64,000 nucleotides of DNA, from positions 6,167,501 to 6,231,500 of the forward strand of contig NZ_CP163520.1 in assembly GCF_041080675.1 (NCBI RefSeq), written 5' to 3'. Source of the stretch: Streptomyces sp. cg36. GTDB lineage: Bacteria > Actinomycetota > Actinomycetes > Streptomycetales > Streptomycetaceae. Within the stretch, counting starts at the first letter, position 1; every line of letters begins with the position of its first letter. The notes beneath the pieces are model-generated. The model did no database searches, had not been told where the DNA came from, and saw only the letters and a list, made by a program, of their open reading frames with translations. Of the stretch, positions 19,733-30,496 are shown in pieces. The translations under genes and the position numbers were made by a program.

Positions 19733-21535
19733 CTAGCCCCCGTACGCCCCCGAGGCCGTGAGCCGCAGGGCCGTGTCGATCAGCGGGACGTGGCTGAACG
19801 CCTGCGGGAAGTTGCCCACCTGGCGCTGGAGCCGCGGGTCCCACTCCTCGGCGAGCAGTCCCAGGTCGTTGCGGAGCGCCAGCAGCTTCTCGAAGAGCCT
19901 GCGGGCCTCGTCCACCCGGCCGATCATGGCCAGGTCGTCCGCCAGCCAGAACGAGCAGGCCAGGAACGCGCCCTCGTCGCCCTCCAGGCCGTCGCAGCCC
20001 GCCTCCTCGCCCGCCGTCGGATAGCGCAGGATGAACCCGTCGGGCGTGGACAGCTCGCGCTGGATCGCCTCGATGGTGCCGATGACCCGCTTGTCGTCCG
20101 GCGGCAGGAAGCCCATCTGGGGGATCAGCAGCAGGGAGGCGTCCAGCTCCTTCGAGCCGTACGACTGGGTGAAGGTGTTGCGCTCCTTGTCGTACCCCTT
20201 CTCGCAGACGTCGCGGTGGATGTCGTCGCGCAGCTGGCGCCACTTCTCCAGCGGCCCGTCCGCGTCGCCCGACTCGATCAGCTTGATGGTGCGGTCCACC
20301 GCGACCCAGGCCATCACCTTGGAGTGCACGAAGTGGCGGCGCGGGCCGCGCACCTCCCAGATGCCCTCGTCCGGCTCGTCCCAGTGGTCCTCCAGATAGC
20401 TGATCAGCTTCAGCTGGAGCAGCGAGGCGTAGTCGTTGCGGGCCAGGCCCGTCATATGGGCCAGGTGCAGGGCCTCGGTGACCTCGCCGTACACGTCCAG
20501 CTGGAGCTGGTGGGCCGCGCCGTTGCCGACCCGGACCGGCGCCGAGTTCTCGTACCCCGGCAGCCAGTCCAGCTCCGCCTCGCCCAGCTCGCGCTCGCCC
20601 GCGATCCCGTACATGATCTGCAGGTTCTCGGGGTCCCCGGCGACCGCCCGCAGCAGCCACTCCCGCCAGGCGCGGGCCTCCTCGCGATAGCCGGTGCGCA
20701 GCAGCGAGGAGAGGGTGATGGCGGCGTCGCGCAGCCAGGTGTAGCGGTAGTCCCAGTTGCGCGAACCGCCGATGTCCTCCGGCAGCGAGGTGGTCGGCGC
20801 GGCGACGATTCCGCCGGTCGGGGCATAGGTGAGGGCCTTGAGCGTGATCAGCGAGCGGACCACGGCCTCCCGGTAGGGCCCGTGGTACGTGCCGTGCTCG
20901 ACCCACTCGCGCCAGAAGTCCTCGGTCGCCGTCAGGGCCGCCTCCGGCTCGGGGAGCGCGGGCTGCTCCCGGTGCGAGGGCTGCCAGCTGATGGTGAAGG
21001 CGATCCGCTCACCGGGCGAGACGGTGAAGTCGGCGTAGGTGGTGAGGTTCTTGCCGTAGGTGTCCACCGGCGTGTCCAGCCACACCGAGTCCGGCCCGGC
21101 CACCGCGACCGTGCGGTTGTCGACCTTGTGGACCCAGGGCACGACACGCCCGTAGCTGAAGCGCATCCGCAGGGCGCTGCGCATCGGCACCCGGCCGCTG
21201 ACGCCCTCCACGATCCGGATCAGCTGCGGCGCGCCGTCGCGCGGCGGCATGAAGTCGGTCACGCGGACCGTGCCGCGCGGGGTGTCCCACTCCGACTCCA
21301 GGATCAGGGAGTCGCCCCGGTAGCGGCGCCGGTCCGCCCGGGGTGGCGGCGCGTCGGCCGCGTGGGCCGGGCCGATCCGCCAGAAGCCGTGTTCATCGGT
21401 GCCCAGCAGTCCCGCGAAGACGGCGTGCGAGTCGAAGCGTGGCAGGCACAACCAGTCCGTCGTGCCGTCCCGGCAGACCAGCGCTGCGGTCTGCATGTCT
21501 CCGATGAGTGCGTAATCCTCGATGCGCCCGGCCAC
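19733..21535 (-). CDS. Glycoside hydrolase family 15 protein (glucoamylase/trehalase-like)
   Basis: 600-aa protein of the GH15 architecture: an N-terminal beta-sandwich (RIEDYALIGDMQTAALVCRDGTTDWLCLPRFDS) followed by an (alpha/alpha)6 barrel. The barrel carries TTSLPEDIGGSRNWDYRYTWLRDAA, GIWEVRGPRRHFVHSKVMAWVA, and GCDGLEGDEGAFLACSFWLADDLA. Actinobacterial members include cytosolic trehalases, and no signal peptide is seen, so an intracellular alpha-glucoside or trehalose role is plausible (inference). The start is GTG at 21535 with GGAG 7 nt upstream; the longer upstream open frame has no support. It stands alone, divergent from pyrG. Confidence 0.88.
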   Translation of the reverse strand: MAGRIEDYALIGDMQTAALVCRDGTTDWLCLPRFDSHAVFAGLLGTDEHGFWRIGPAHAADAPPPRADRRRYRGDSLILESEWDTPRGTVRVTDFMPPRDGAPQLIRIVEGVSGRVPMRSALRMRFSYGRVVPWVHKVDNRTVAVAGPDSVWLDTPVDTYGKNLTTYADFTVSPGERIAFTISWQPSHREQPALPEPEAALTATEDFWREWVEHGTYHGPYREAVVRSLITLKALTYAPTGGIVAAPTTSLPEDIGGSRNWDYRYTWLRDAAITLSSLLRTGYREEARAWREWLLRAVAGDPENLQIMYGIAGERELGEAELDWLPGYENSAPVRVGNGAAHQLQLDVYGEVTEALHLAHMTGLARNDYASLLQLKLISYLEDHWDEPDEGIWEVRGPRRHFVHSKVMAWVAVDRTIKLIESGDADGPLEKWRQLRDDIHRDVCEKGYDKERNTFTQSYGSKELDASLLLIPQMGFLPPDDKRVIGTIEAIQRELSTPDGFILRYPTAGEEAGCDGLEGDEGAFLACSFWLADDLAMIGRVDEARRLFEKLLALRNDLGLLAEEWDPRLQRQVGNFPQAFSHVPLIDTALRLTASGAYGG

Positions 21536-21957
21536 GTGCAATCTCCAGTCGAACGGCCACGTCCGCCCCGCGGGGCGCTTACTACTGCTGCGACTGCGGT
21601 CAAGGGAACGCCAACGAGCGCATGTTGTGGGTGACGGCCGGGGTGGTGCCGTGCTACCAGCGGCTCGGCGGCGAGTGTCCGAGCAGGATACGACGCACGT
21701 GGGTGATCCGCCGATGCCTTCCGGCAACGCCACTGGGCCGTATGGGTGACAGGTGTACACAGGGGTGCCCGGGCGTGTGCGGAGCGTGGCCGGAAGCGGT
21801 CCGCCGCACTCGCTGATACCCTGGTAGCCCGTGGCCGGGTGGTGAAAATCCCCCCGAACCGCAGCGACGGCGCCCCCGGAATCTCGTACGGCACTTGTAC
21901 AAGATCCACAGAGGGTGACCGGCACGCACTCCAGACAGCGACCACGGGAGCCCCCTC
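21536..21957. promoter_or_regulatory. Divergent intergenic region between GH15 gene and pyrG
   Basis: 422 bp without a convincing gene. It holds a 14-bp GC palindrome at 21564-21577 and a 10-bp palindrome CTTGTACAAG at 21894-21903 in the pyrG leader. A moderately AT-richer patch follows around 21795-21850, where the pyrG promoter is likely, but no clear -35/-10 pair could be fixed. Open frames crossing it have atypical codon use and were not called. Confidence 0.4.
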
Positions 21958-23649
<1,692 letters not shown>

Positions 23650-23664
23650 CAGGCGATACGGTTG

Positions 23665-23710
23665 CCGGGGTACGGGTCCTGATCGGACGCGTACCCCGGT
23701 TTCTGTTTTG
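23665..23710 (+). terminator. Terminator after pyrG
   Basis: A 10-bp inverted repeat CCGGGGTACG/CGTACCCCGG (23665-23674 with 23690-23699) is followed by TTTCTGTTTT. It lies 15 nt after the pyrG stop and before the Nudix gene, so some read-through is likely. Confidence 0.6.
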
Positions 23711-23723
23711 CGGGAGGACATCG

Positions 23724-24350
23724 ATGCAGCTCCAGGACACCCCCGAGGAATGGCGGGTCATCGCCGGCACGACCCCGTTCCGGGGCAACAAGACCAGCGT
23801 CCGCACCGACGACGTGGTCATGCCCGACGGCACGGTCGCCCGCCGCGACTACCAGGTCCACCCGGGCTCCGTGGCGGTCCTGGCCCTCGACGACGCCGGC
23901 CGGGTCCTGGTGCTGCGCCAGTACCGCCACCCGGTGCGCCACAAGCTGTGGGAGATCCCGGCCGGGCTGCTGGACGTGCCCGGCGAGAACCCGCTGCACG
24001 CCGCCCAGCGCGAGCTGTACGAGGAGGCGCACGTCAAGGCCGAGGACTGGCGGGTCCTCACCGACGTCTACACCACGCCCGGCGGCTGCGACGAGGCCGT
24101 ACGCATCTTCCTGGCCCGCGATCTGTCCGAGGCGGAGGGGGCGCGCTTCGAGGTCTCCGAGGAGGAGGCCGACATGGAGCTGGCGCGGGTGCCGCTCGCG
24201 GAGCTCGTCCGGGGGGTGCTCGCCGGTGAGCTGCACAACAACTGCCTGGTGGTGGGGGTTCTCGCGCTGACGGCCGCGCAGGCGGGAGCGGGCCTGGAGG
24301 CTCTGCGCCCGCCCGAGGCGCCTTGGCCGGCCCGCCCGTTCGAGAAGTAG
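23724..24350 (+). CDS. Nudix hydrolase, ADP-ribose pyrophosphatase type
   Basis: 208-aa Nudix protein. The Nudix box (around residues 78-101: AGLLDVPGENPLHAAQRELYEE) has the E-x7-REL-x-EE core intact; a one-residue longer G-to-E spacing is seen that is also known in actinobacterial ADP-ribose pyrophosphatases. The N-terminal beta-domain (DYQVHPGSVAVLALDD, VLRQYRHPVRHKLWEIPAG) and DVYTTPGGCDEAVRIFLA are typical of NudF-type enzymes that split ADP-ribose into AMP and ribose 5-phosphate. The SD GGGAGG precedes the ATG. The gene follows pyrG as in mycobacteria (Rv1700). It may connect functionally with the ADP-ribose cluster at 33.6 kb, but this is inference. Confidence 0.9.
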   Translation: MQLQDTPEEWRVIAGTTPFRGNKTSVRTDDVVMPDGTVARRDYQVHPGSVAVLALDDAGRVLVLRQYRHPVRHKLWEIPAGLLDVPGENPLHAAQRELYEEAHVKAEDWRVLTDVYTTPGGCDEAVRIFLARDLSEAEGARFEVSEEEADMELARVPLAELVRGVLAGELHNNCLVVGVLALTAAQAGAGLEALRPPEAPWPARPFEK

Positions 24351-24360
24351 CGGGCACCGG

Positions 24361-24540
24361 GACCGATCTTTGCCCGCGGGCCGTCGGTGGCCGCGTGCGC
24401 AGTTCCCCGCGCCCCTTTGGGCCCGGTTTTCGTCTGCGGGCCGTGCCGGCTTACTCGCGCAGTTCCTCGCGCCCCTATCGGGCCGGTCTTTGTCTGCGGG
24501 CCGTGTCGGGCTGGTCGCGCAGTTCCCCGCGCCCCTGAAG
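24361..24540 (-). repeat. Three tandem 60-bp repeats, reverse-oriented array
   Basis: Three units of exactly 60 bp begin at 24361, 24421 and 24481. Each contains a GGTCTTTGTCTGCGGGCCGTG-like half and ends with a core close to TCGCGCAGTTCCCCGCGCCC (24396-24416, 24455-24476, 24515-24536). The core is the reverse complement of the core in the array at 24663-24900. No coding function is supported. The core resembles a short intergenic sequence recurrent in Streptomyces genomes (recollection). Confidence 0.85.
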
Positions 24541-24662
24541 GCTGGTGGCTGAGCCGGGTTCTCCGGCTGCGGGTACCCCCTAGGGGCGCGGGGCTGTGAC
24601 ATGGTGCGGCTCCGCCGCGTGGGCGCGAGAAGCGGGCACGGTCGGCGGACGACAGCGGGTTG

Positions 24663-24900
24663 AGGGGCGCGGGGAACTGCGCGACGAGCGAGCACGGTTC
24701 GCGAACGAACGAAGGTTTTAGGGGGCGCGGGGAACTGCGCGAGGAGCGGCCACCGGGCCGCAGACGAACGACCGGCCCGATCAGGGGCGCGGGGAACTGC
24801 GCGACCAGCCCAGCACGGTCCGCGGATGAACACCCGGCCCGAATGGGGCGCGAACAACCGGCCGGCGGCCCACGGACGAACACCCGGCCCCAAAGGCCCG
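24663..24900 (+). repeat. Four repeats of about 60 bp, forward-oriented array facing the previous one
   Basis: Units with the core GGGGCGCGGGGAACTGCGCG start at about 24663, 24721 and 24783, and a degenerate fourth at 24845. Each is followed by an ACGGTCCGCGGACGAACACCCGGCCC-like half. A further worn core lies at 24581-24596. Together with 24361-24540 this makes a large imperfect inverted repeat separated by about 120 bp, within a 727-bp stretch with no gene between the Nudix and NTPase genes. Confidence 0.85.
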
Positions 24901-25077
24901 CTCGCACGCCGCGCGGCCCGCGGCCGACACTCCGGACGGTCGGACCATCCGCTGATCCGATCGGGCGACCTGACCGCCGCGCTCCGCCAAGCCCCTGACC
25001 ACGCGTGAACTACGCTCGGAACGCCCGTGCGGAGACCCGCCGGGCTCGGCTCGTGCGCAGCGGACGGAGCGTGGCCC

Positions 25078-27168
25078 GTGACGGATCAGGCGGTGGACGT
25101 GGGCGGCGCTGCCGCACAGTGCGGACCGGCCGGGCCCGAGCCGAGTGGCCGTCAGTTCTTCGGCCGCCGCCGCGAGTTGAAGGAACTGCGCGAGGACGTG
25201 GAGCGGGCCGGGCTCGACACCCTGTCCGGCCGCAAGTCGCCGCGCGCCCGGGTCCTCCTGATCGCCGGACGCCCCGGCTCCGGGCGCACCGCGCTCGCCG
25301 AAGAGCTGGTCCGGCTGCTCGCCGACGACTACCCCGACGGGGTCCTGCGGGCCCGGCTGACCGAGCCGGGCGGCGCCCCCGTACCCACCGAGCGGGTCGC
25401 CCGCGATCTGCTGGACCTGCTCGACGTACCGGTGCCGCCCGGCGGTGACGGGGACGAGCTCGGCGGGCTGGTCCGCGAGGCCCTGGCGGCCCGGCGGGCG
25501 CTGCTGCTGCTCGACGACGCGGCCGATGCCGAGCAGGTCGACCCGCTGCTGCCGGAGAACGCCGACTGCCTGGTGGTGGCGACCGCGCGCGGCCCGCTCA
25601 CCGGCATCCCGGACGTGCGCCCGTGCGTGCTGGGCGGGCTCGACCCCAAGTCGGCCGTGGCGTTCCTGGAGGAGTTCGCCGGGTCGGTGCGGATCACCGT
25701 GGACCCGCTGGCCGCCGCGAACCTGGCCGAGGAGTGCGGCGCCCAGCCCGCCGCCCTGGCCCTGGTGGGCGGCTGGCTGCGGGACCGGCCGCAGTCGGCC
25801 GTGGCGGACGTCACCAAGCGGCTGCGCGCGCTGCCGGAGGACGGCGGGGTGCTCACCGCCCGTCTCCCGGCCGCCGACCGTCCGCTGGTCCACGCCTTCC
25901 GGCTGGTCTACGAGGGGCTGCCGGGGCCCACCGCCCGGCTGCTGCGGCTGCTCTCGCTGGCCCCGGCGGGCCTCGCCGACGCCCAGACCGCCTCCGCGCT
26001 GGCGGGCTGCTCGGTCTCGGCGGCCCAGAACACCCTGGACGACTTCGTCGCGTACGGGCTGCTCGCGGTGGCGGGCGAACCGCACGAGCGGCCCGCGCAG
26101 TACGTGGTGCCCGGCTGGCTGGCGCCGCTGCTCGGCAGGCTCGCGGAGGCCGCCGACCGGCCCGCCGAGCTCCAGCTGGCCCGCGCCCGGATGCTGGAGC
26201 GGACCGTACGGCTGCTGCAGTCCTGCCGGGCGGTCACCGAGCCGGACGGTTCCCCGGCCCGCAAGAAGCTGGCCGGGCTGCCCCGGGCGCTGCGCTTCCC
26301 GACCGCCCCCCTGGCCGCCGAGTGGCTGCGCACCCGGCGTCCCGCGCTGCTCGCCGCCGCCCGGCTGGCCGTCGAGGACGGCGAGCTGGACACCCTGGCC
26401 CGGCGGCTGGTGGCGGCCCTGGTGCGGGCGCTGGCCGCCCACCGGGGCACCGCGGCGGCGGCCCCCGACCTCTACGGTCTGCACCAGCTGGTTCTCGACG
26501 TCGCCGAGCGCCGCGAGCTGCCCCGCGAGCAGGCCGCGGCCCTGCTCAATCTGGGCGATCTGGACGCGGAGGCCGGGCGCACCCGGGACGCGCTGGTCCG
26601 CTACCGGGCCGCTCTGGACGCGGGCCGGGCGGCCGGCGACCCGTACGCCACGGGCCGCGCGATGGAATCCGTAGGCGGCGCCCACCAGGAGCTGGGCGAC
26701 TGGACGCGGGCCGCCGACTGGTACGGGCGGGCGCTGGCGCAGCGGCTGGCCCGGGGCGAGCGGGCCGACGAGACCCGGCTGCACGGACGGCTCGGCGCGG
26801 TGCTCACCTACGCGGGCCGCTACGGCGAGGCGCTCCGCAGTTGGCGCGCCGCGGTGGCCGGATTCCGGCGGCTGGGAGACCTGCCCGGGCAGGCGCGGGC
26901 GCTGAGCGAGGTGGCCCGGGTGCAGGAGTACGCGGGCCGCCCCGAGGAGTCGCTGCGGACCTGCCGGGAGGCGGTGGAGTGGGCGCGCCAGGCCGGTGAT
27001 CTGCGTCTCCAGGCCGCGCTCCAGCTGCGGCTCGCGGACACCCTCGACCGGCTCGGCGACCCGGCCGGGGCCAGGCAGCACCGGGGCGCGGCCGAGAGAT
27101 TGCTGGAGCCTGCCAGGGAAGGAGCCGCTCCGGCCTACGAAATCCGCAGTGCTTCGGCCAAAGATTAG
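25078..27168 (+). CDS. STAND/NB-ARC-like NTPase with C-terminal TPR domain
   Basis: 696-aa protein. After FFGRRRELKELREDVE comes an NTPase domain with a variant Walker A (GRPGSGRT, Arg in place of the usual Lys), Walker B RALLLLDDAADAEQV and ARGPLTGIPDV. A winged-helix-like middle follows (LRLLSLAPAGLADAQTASALAGC). The C-terminal third (about residues 480-680) is TPR-like repeats (LLNLGDLDAEAGRTRDALVRYRAALDAGRAAGD and similar). The architecture is that of AfsR/SARP regulators without the DNA-binding head. GTG at 25078 is chosen because GGAG lies 9 nt upstream and the domain starts soon after. A role as a signalling scaffold or regulator is inferred; the partner is unknown. Confidence 0.85.
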   Translation: MTDQAVDVGGAAAQCGPAGPEPSGRQFFGRRRELKELREDVERAGLDTLSGRKSPRARVLLIAGRPGSGRTALAEELVRLLADDYPDGVLRARLTEPGGAPVPTERVARDLLDLLDVPVPPGGDGDELGGLVREALAARRALLLLDDAADAEQVDPLLPENADCLVVATARGPLTGIPDVRPCVLGGLDPKSAVAFLEEFAGSVRITVDPLAAANLAEECGAQPAALALVGGWLRDRPQSAVADVTKRLRALPEDGGVLTARLPAADRPLVHAFRLVYEGLPGPTARLLRLLSLAPAGLADAQTASALAGCSVSAAQNTLDDFVAYGLLAVAGEPHERPAQYVVPGWLAPLLGRLAEAADRPAELQLARARMLERTVRLLQSCRAVTEPDGSPARKKLAGLPRALRFPTAPLAAEWLRTRRPALLAAARLAVEDGELDTLARRLVAALVRALAAHRGTAAAAPDLYGLHQLVLDVAERRELPREQAAALLNLGDLDAEAGRTRDALVRYRAALDAGRAAGDPYATGRAMESVGGAHQELGDWTRAADWYGRALAQRLARGERADETRLHGRLGAVLTYAGRYGEALRSWRAAVAGFRRLGDLPGQARALSEVARVQEYAGRPEESLRTCREAVEWARQAGDLRLQAALQLRLADTLDRLGDPAGARQHRGAAERLLEPAREGAAPAYEIRSASAKD

Positions 27169-27181
27169 TTGTTTGTAAGGG

Positions 27182-27209
27182 TAGACAGCTGGAAAACCTT
27201 CATTAGACT
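27182..27209 (+). promoter_or_regulatory. Candidate promoter of ald
   Basis: TAGACA (27182-27187), a 16-bp spacer and TAGACT (27204-27209) resemble a vegetative -35/-10 pair. They lie about 100 bp before the ald start, in one of the few AT-richer patches here. This gives a leader of roughly 95 nt. Confidence 0.45.
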
Positions 27210-27313
27210 GGCTCCGCCGCATCTTCTTGCGGTGTCTCCCGGTGCGCCTTGTTGCGTCCGGGTATGTATCAGTTGCACCCCCTTCATCCCCTGAGCCAAG
27301 GACCGTGATCGAC

Positions 27314-28429
<1,116 letters not shown>

Positions 28430-28494
28430 GCCGCCACGCCGTGACGACACCCTGACGAATCGGTTCGTCAACGTACGTCGTCAACCTCACTCAC

Positions 28495-28527
28495 CCGGCC
28501 GGACCTTGTCGACCAAGGTCCGGCCGG
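28495..28527. terminator. Hairpin after ald (terminator-like)
   Basis: A perfect 14-bp stem (28495-28508 with 28514-28527) has a 5-nt loop and begins 66 nt after the ald stop. It lacks a T-tract, as is common in Streptomyces. Confidence 0.6.
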
Positions 28528-28696
28528 ATGTGTATCGCGACACTTCCCCCGGAGTGTCGCAGGCTCGCTCAACTCGCCTCGAACGTAACTCTTTAACCGT
28601 TTCGCGCACCCCTGAAACCCGCGCTCTGATGCCCGTACGCCCTTGACAGAGCGGTGTTCGGTTGCCGACACATCCGGCCGGGTCCGGCGGATTGTG

Positions 28697-28724
28697 TTGC
28701 TGCGGACCGGTGACACGCCATAGA
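28697..28724 (+). promoter_or_regulatory. Candidate promoter of the parA-scpAB operon, in a 372-bp gene-free stretch
   Basis: The 28430-28802 interval has no supported gene. TTGCTG (28697-28702), a 16-bp spacer and CATAGA (28719-28724) form a possible promoter about 80 bp before parA. A TTGACA at 28643-28648 upstream is a second possible -35 but lacks a good -10. The strong SD AAGGAGGT at 28785-28792 belongs to parA. Confidence 0.35.
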
Positions 28725-28802
28725 GTCGCCAACCGTCGGCATGGTGCCACGCTGACCTATCGATAAAGTTTCCTGGTCACTTCCAAGGAGGTAAGACGAC
28801 TT

Positions 28803-29966
28803 GTGAATGAGTCGACATTTACTCCCGGAGGTGGTCAACCAGGGATGCCCGAACGGGGCCATGGCCCTTCGGGGCCTGCTGAGGCTGTCGGCTCCGTCGC
28901 GGTCCGCACCTTCGCAACCACCCCGCACATGACGACAGCCCCACGGATGATGGACGGCCTACACGTGAACGCCATGGCCGGCAACGAGAGCGGCCGCGAG
29001 ACCGCCGCTTTCGCCGACTACGACGAGGTGCCCCAGGGGCACTTCTACGACCCCGACGCCGAGTACGAGCCCGACCCCGAGTACGCGGCCACCCTCGCCC
29101 CCGACGCCGCGCGCCAGCGCCGCGAGCGGATCGGCCCCACCGGACGGCCGCTGCCGTACTTCCCGATCCCGGGTCCGCTGACCGACCACGGACCCGCGAA
29201 GATCATCGCGATGTGCAACCAGAAGGGCGGCGTCGGCAAGACCACGTCGACCATCAACCTGGGTGCCGCGCTCGCGGAGTACGGACGCCGCGTGCTGCTC
29301 GTGGACTTCGACCCGCAGGGCGCCCTCTCGGTCGGCCTCGGGGTGAACCCGATGGAGCTCGACCTCACCGTCTACAACCTGCTCATGGAGCGGGGCATGT
29401 CGGCGGACGAGGTGCTGCTCAAGACCGCGGTCCCCAACATGGACCTGCTGCCGAGCAACATCGACCTCTCCGCCGCCGAGGTGCAGCTGGTCAGCGAGGT
29501 CGCCCGGGAGTCCACGCTCCAGCGCGCCCTGAAGCCCCTGATGGCCGACTACGACTACATCGTGATCGACTGTCAGCCCTCGCTCGGCCTGCTCACCGTC
29601 AACGCCCTGACGGCGGCTCACAAGGTGATCGTGCCGCTGGAGTGCGAGTTCTTCGCGCTGCGCGGTGTCGCCCTGCTGACCGAGACGATCGAGAAGGTCC
29701 AGGAGCGGCTCAACCCCGACCTGGAGCTCGACGGCATCCTCGCCACCATGTACGACTCCCGTACGGTGCACAGCCGCGAGGTGCTGGCCCGGGTCGTCGA
29801 GGCGTTCGACGACCACGTCTACCACACGGTGATCGGCCGGACCGTGCGCTTCCCGGAGACCACCGTCGCCGGCGAGCCGATCACGACGTACGCGTCCAAC
29901 TCCGTCGGTGCCGCCGCCTACCGCCAGCTCGCCAGGGAGGTGCTCGCCCGGTGTCACGCCGAGTGA
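28803..29966 (+). CDS. ParA/Soj-like chromosome partitioning ATPase (orphan, scpAB-linked)
   Basis: 387-aa Walker-type ATPase. The deviant Walker A is CNQKGGVGKTTSTINLGAALAEYG (about residues 139-162), followed by VDFDPQGALSVGLG, the IVIDCQPSLGLLTVNAL switch and VPLECEFFALRGVALL. The first about 130 residues are an acidic, low-complexity head not found in the oriC-linked ParA. GTG at 28803 has AAGGAGGT 10 nt upstream. It heads an operon with an RHH-like gene, scpA, scpB and rluB. The same ParA-ScpA-ScpB order is known in mycobacteria (Rv1708-Rv1710). A role in chromosome organisation or positioning is inferred. It is not the main ParA, which sits by the origin. Confidence 0.9.
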   Translation: MNESTFTPGGGQPGMPERGHGPSGPAEAVGSVAVRTFATTPHMTTAPRMMDGLHVNAMAGNESGRETAAFADYDEVPQGHFYDPDAEYEPDPEYAATLAPDAARQRRERIGPTGRPLPYFPIPGPLTDHGPAKIIAMCNQKGGVGKTTSTINLGAALAEYGRRVLLVDFDPQGALSVGLGVNPMELDLTVYNLLMERGMSADEVLLKTAVPNMDLLPSNIDLSAAEVQLVSEVARESTLQRALKPLMADYDYIVIDCQPSLGLLTVNALTAAHKVIVPLECEFFALRGVALLTETIEKVQERLNPDLELDGILATMYDSRTVHSREVLARVVEAFDDHVYHTVIGRTVRFPETTVAGEPITTYASNSVGAAAYRQLAREVLARCHAE

Positions 29967-30481
29967 GTCTGCCCGGGGCCGACGAACTGTTCCGTACGAC
30001 CGGAGGGATGGCGCTCCAGTCCTCCACCCCCAGGCGGGCCAACGGCGAGGCCAAGGTGCCCGGACCGGCGGGCGAGAGCGACCCGGCGGCCGAGGAGGCC
30101 GCGCCGCAGGCCGAGCACACGGCGGCCGAGGAGGAACCGGCGTCGGGTGAGCCGCGCAGCCGCTCGGCCGCCGCCGAGGCCGCCAAGGGCGCGCGCCCGG
30201 CGGCTGCCCAGGCCGCTCCCAGCACCGCGCAGCAGCGCCGCCGGGCGCGGGCGGCCAACCGCCGCCCCAGCGGGCGCGAGCGGCACGACGAGAAGATCAC
30301 GGTGTACGTCTCCGCCGAGGAGCTGATGGACCTGGAGCACGCGCGCCTGGTCCTGCGCGGTGAGCACGGGCTCGCCGTGGACCGCGGGCGCATCGTGCGC
30401 GAGGCGGTCGCCGTCGTCCTCGCCGACCTGGAGTCGCGGGGCGACGCGAGCATTCTCGTACGGCGCCTGCGGGGGCGGTAG
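29951..30481 (+). CDS. Hypothetical protein with ribbon-helix-helix-like C-terminus
   Basis: 176-aa protein. Residues about 25-100 are Ala/Glu/Pro-rich and disordered. The C-terminal about 60 residues (from DEKITVYVSAEELMDLEHARL to IVREAVAVVLADLE) read as one beta-strand plus two helices, the pattern of a ribbon-helix-helix DNA-binding domain. It overlaps parA by 16 nt. GTG 29951 has AGGGAGG 10 nt upstream, while GTG 29963, overlapping the parA stop, is the alternative. By analogy with ParA-partner pairs it could be the DNA-binding partner of the ParA, but this is inference from fold pattern and position. Confidence 0.75.
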   Translation: MSRRVSLPGADELFRTTGGMALQSSTPRRANGEAKVPGPAGESDPAAEEAAPQAEHTAAEEEPASGEPRSRSAAAEAAKGARPAAAQAAPSTAQQRRRARAANRRPSGRERHDEKITVYVSAEELMDLEHARLVLRGEHGLAVDRGRIVREAVAVVLADLESRGDASILVRRLRGR

Positions 30482-30496
30482 CCGCTAGCCTGCGGC

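Noticed and set aside
21508..21816. Small plus-strand gene upstream of pyrG
   Set aside because: No SD, atypical composition, and its start is antisense inside the GH15 gene.
24361..24900. CRISPR-like regular repeats of about 60 bp
   Set aside because: The whole 60-bp unit is repeated rather than a short repeat with unique spacers, orientation flips in the second array, and no cas genes are near.
28643..28671. TTGACA-based promoter as the main parA promoter
   Set aside because: The -35 is perfect but no acceptable -10 stands 16-18 bp downstream (CGACAC), so it was not called as a feature.
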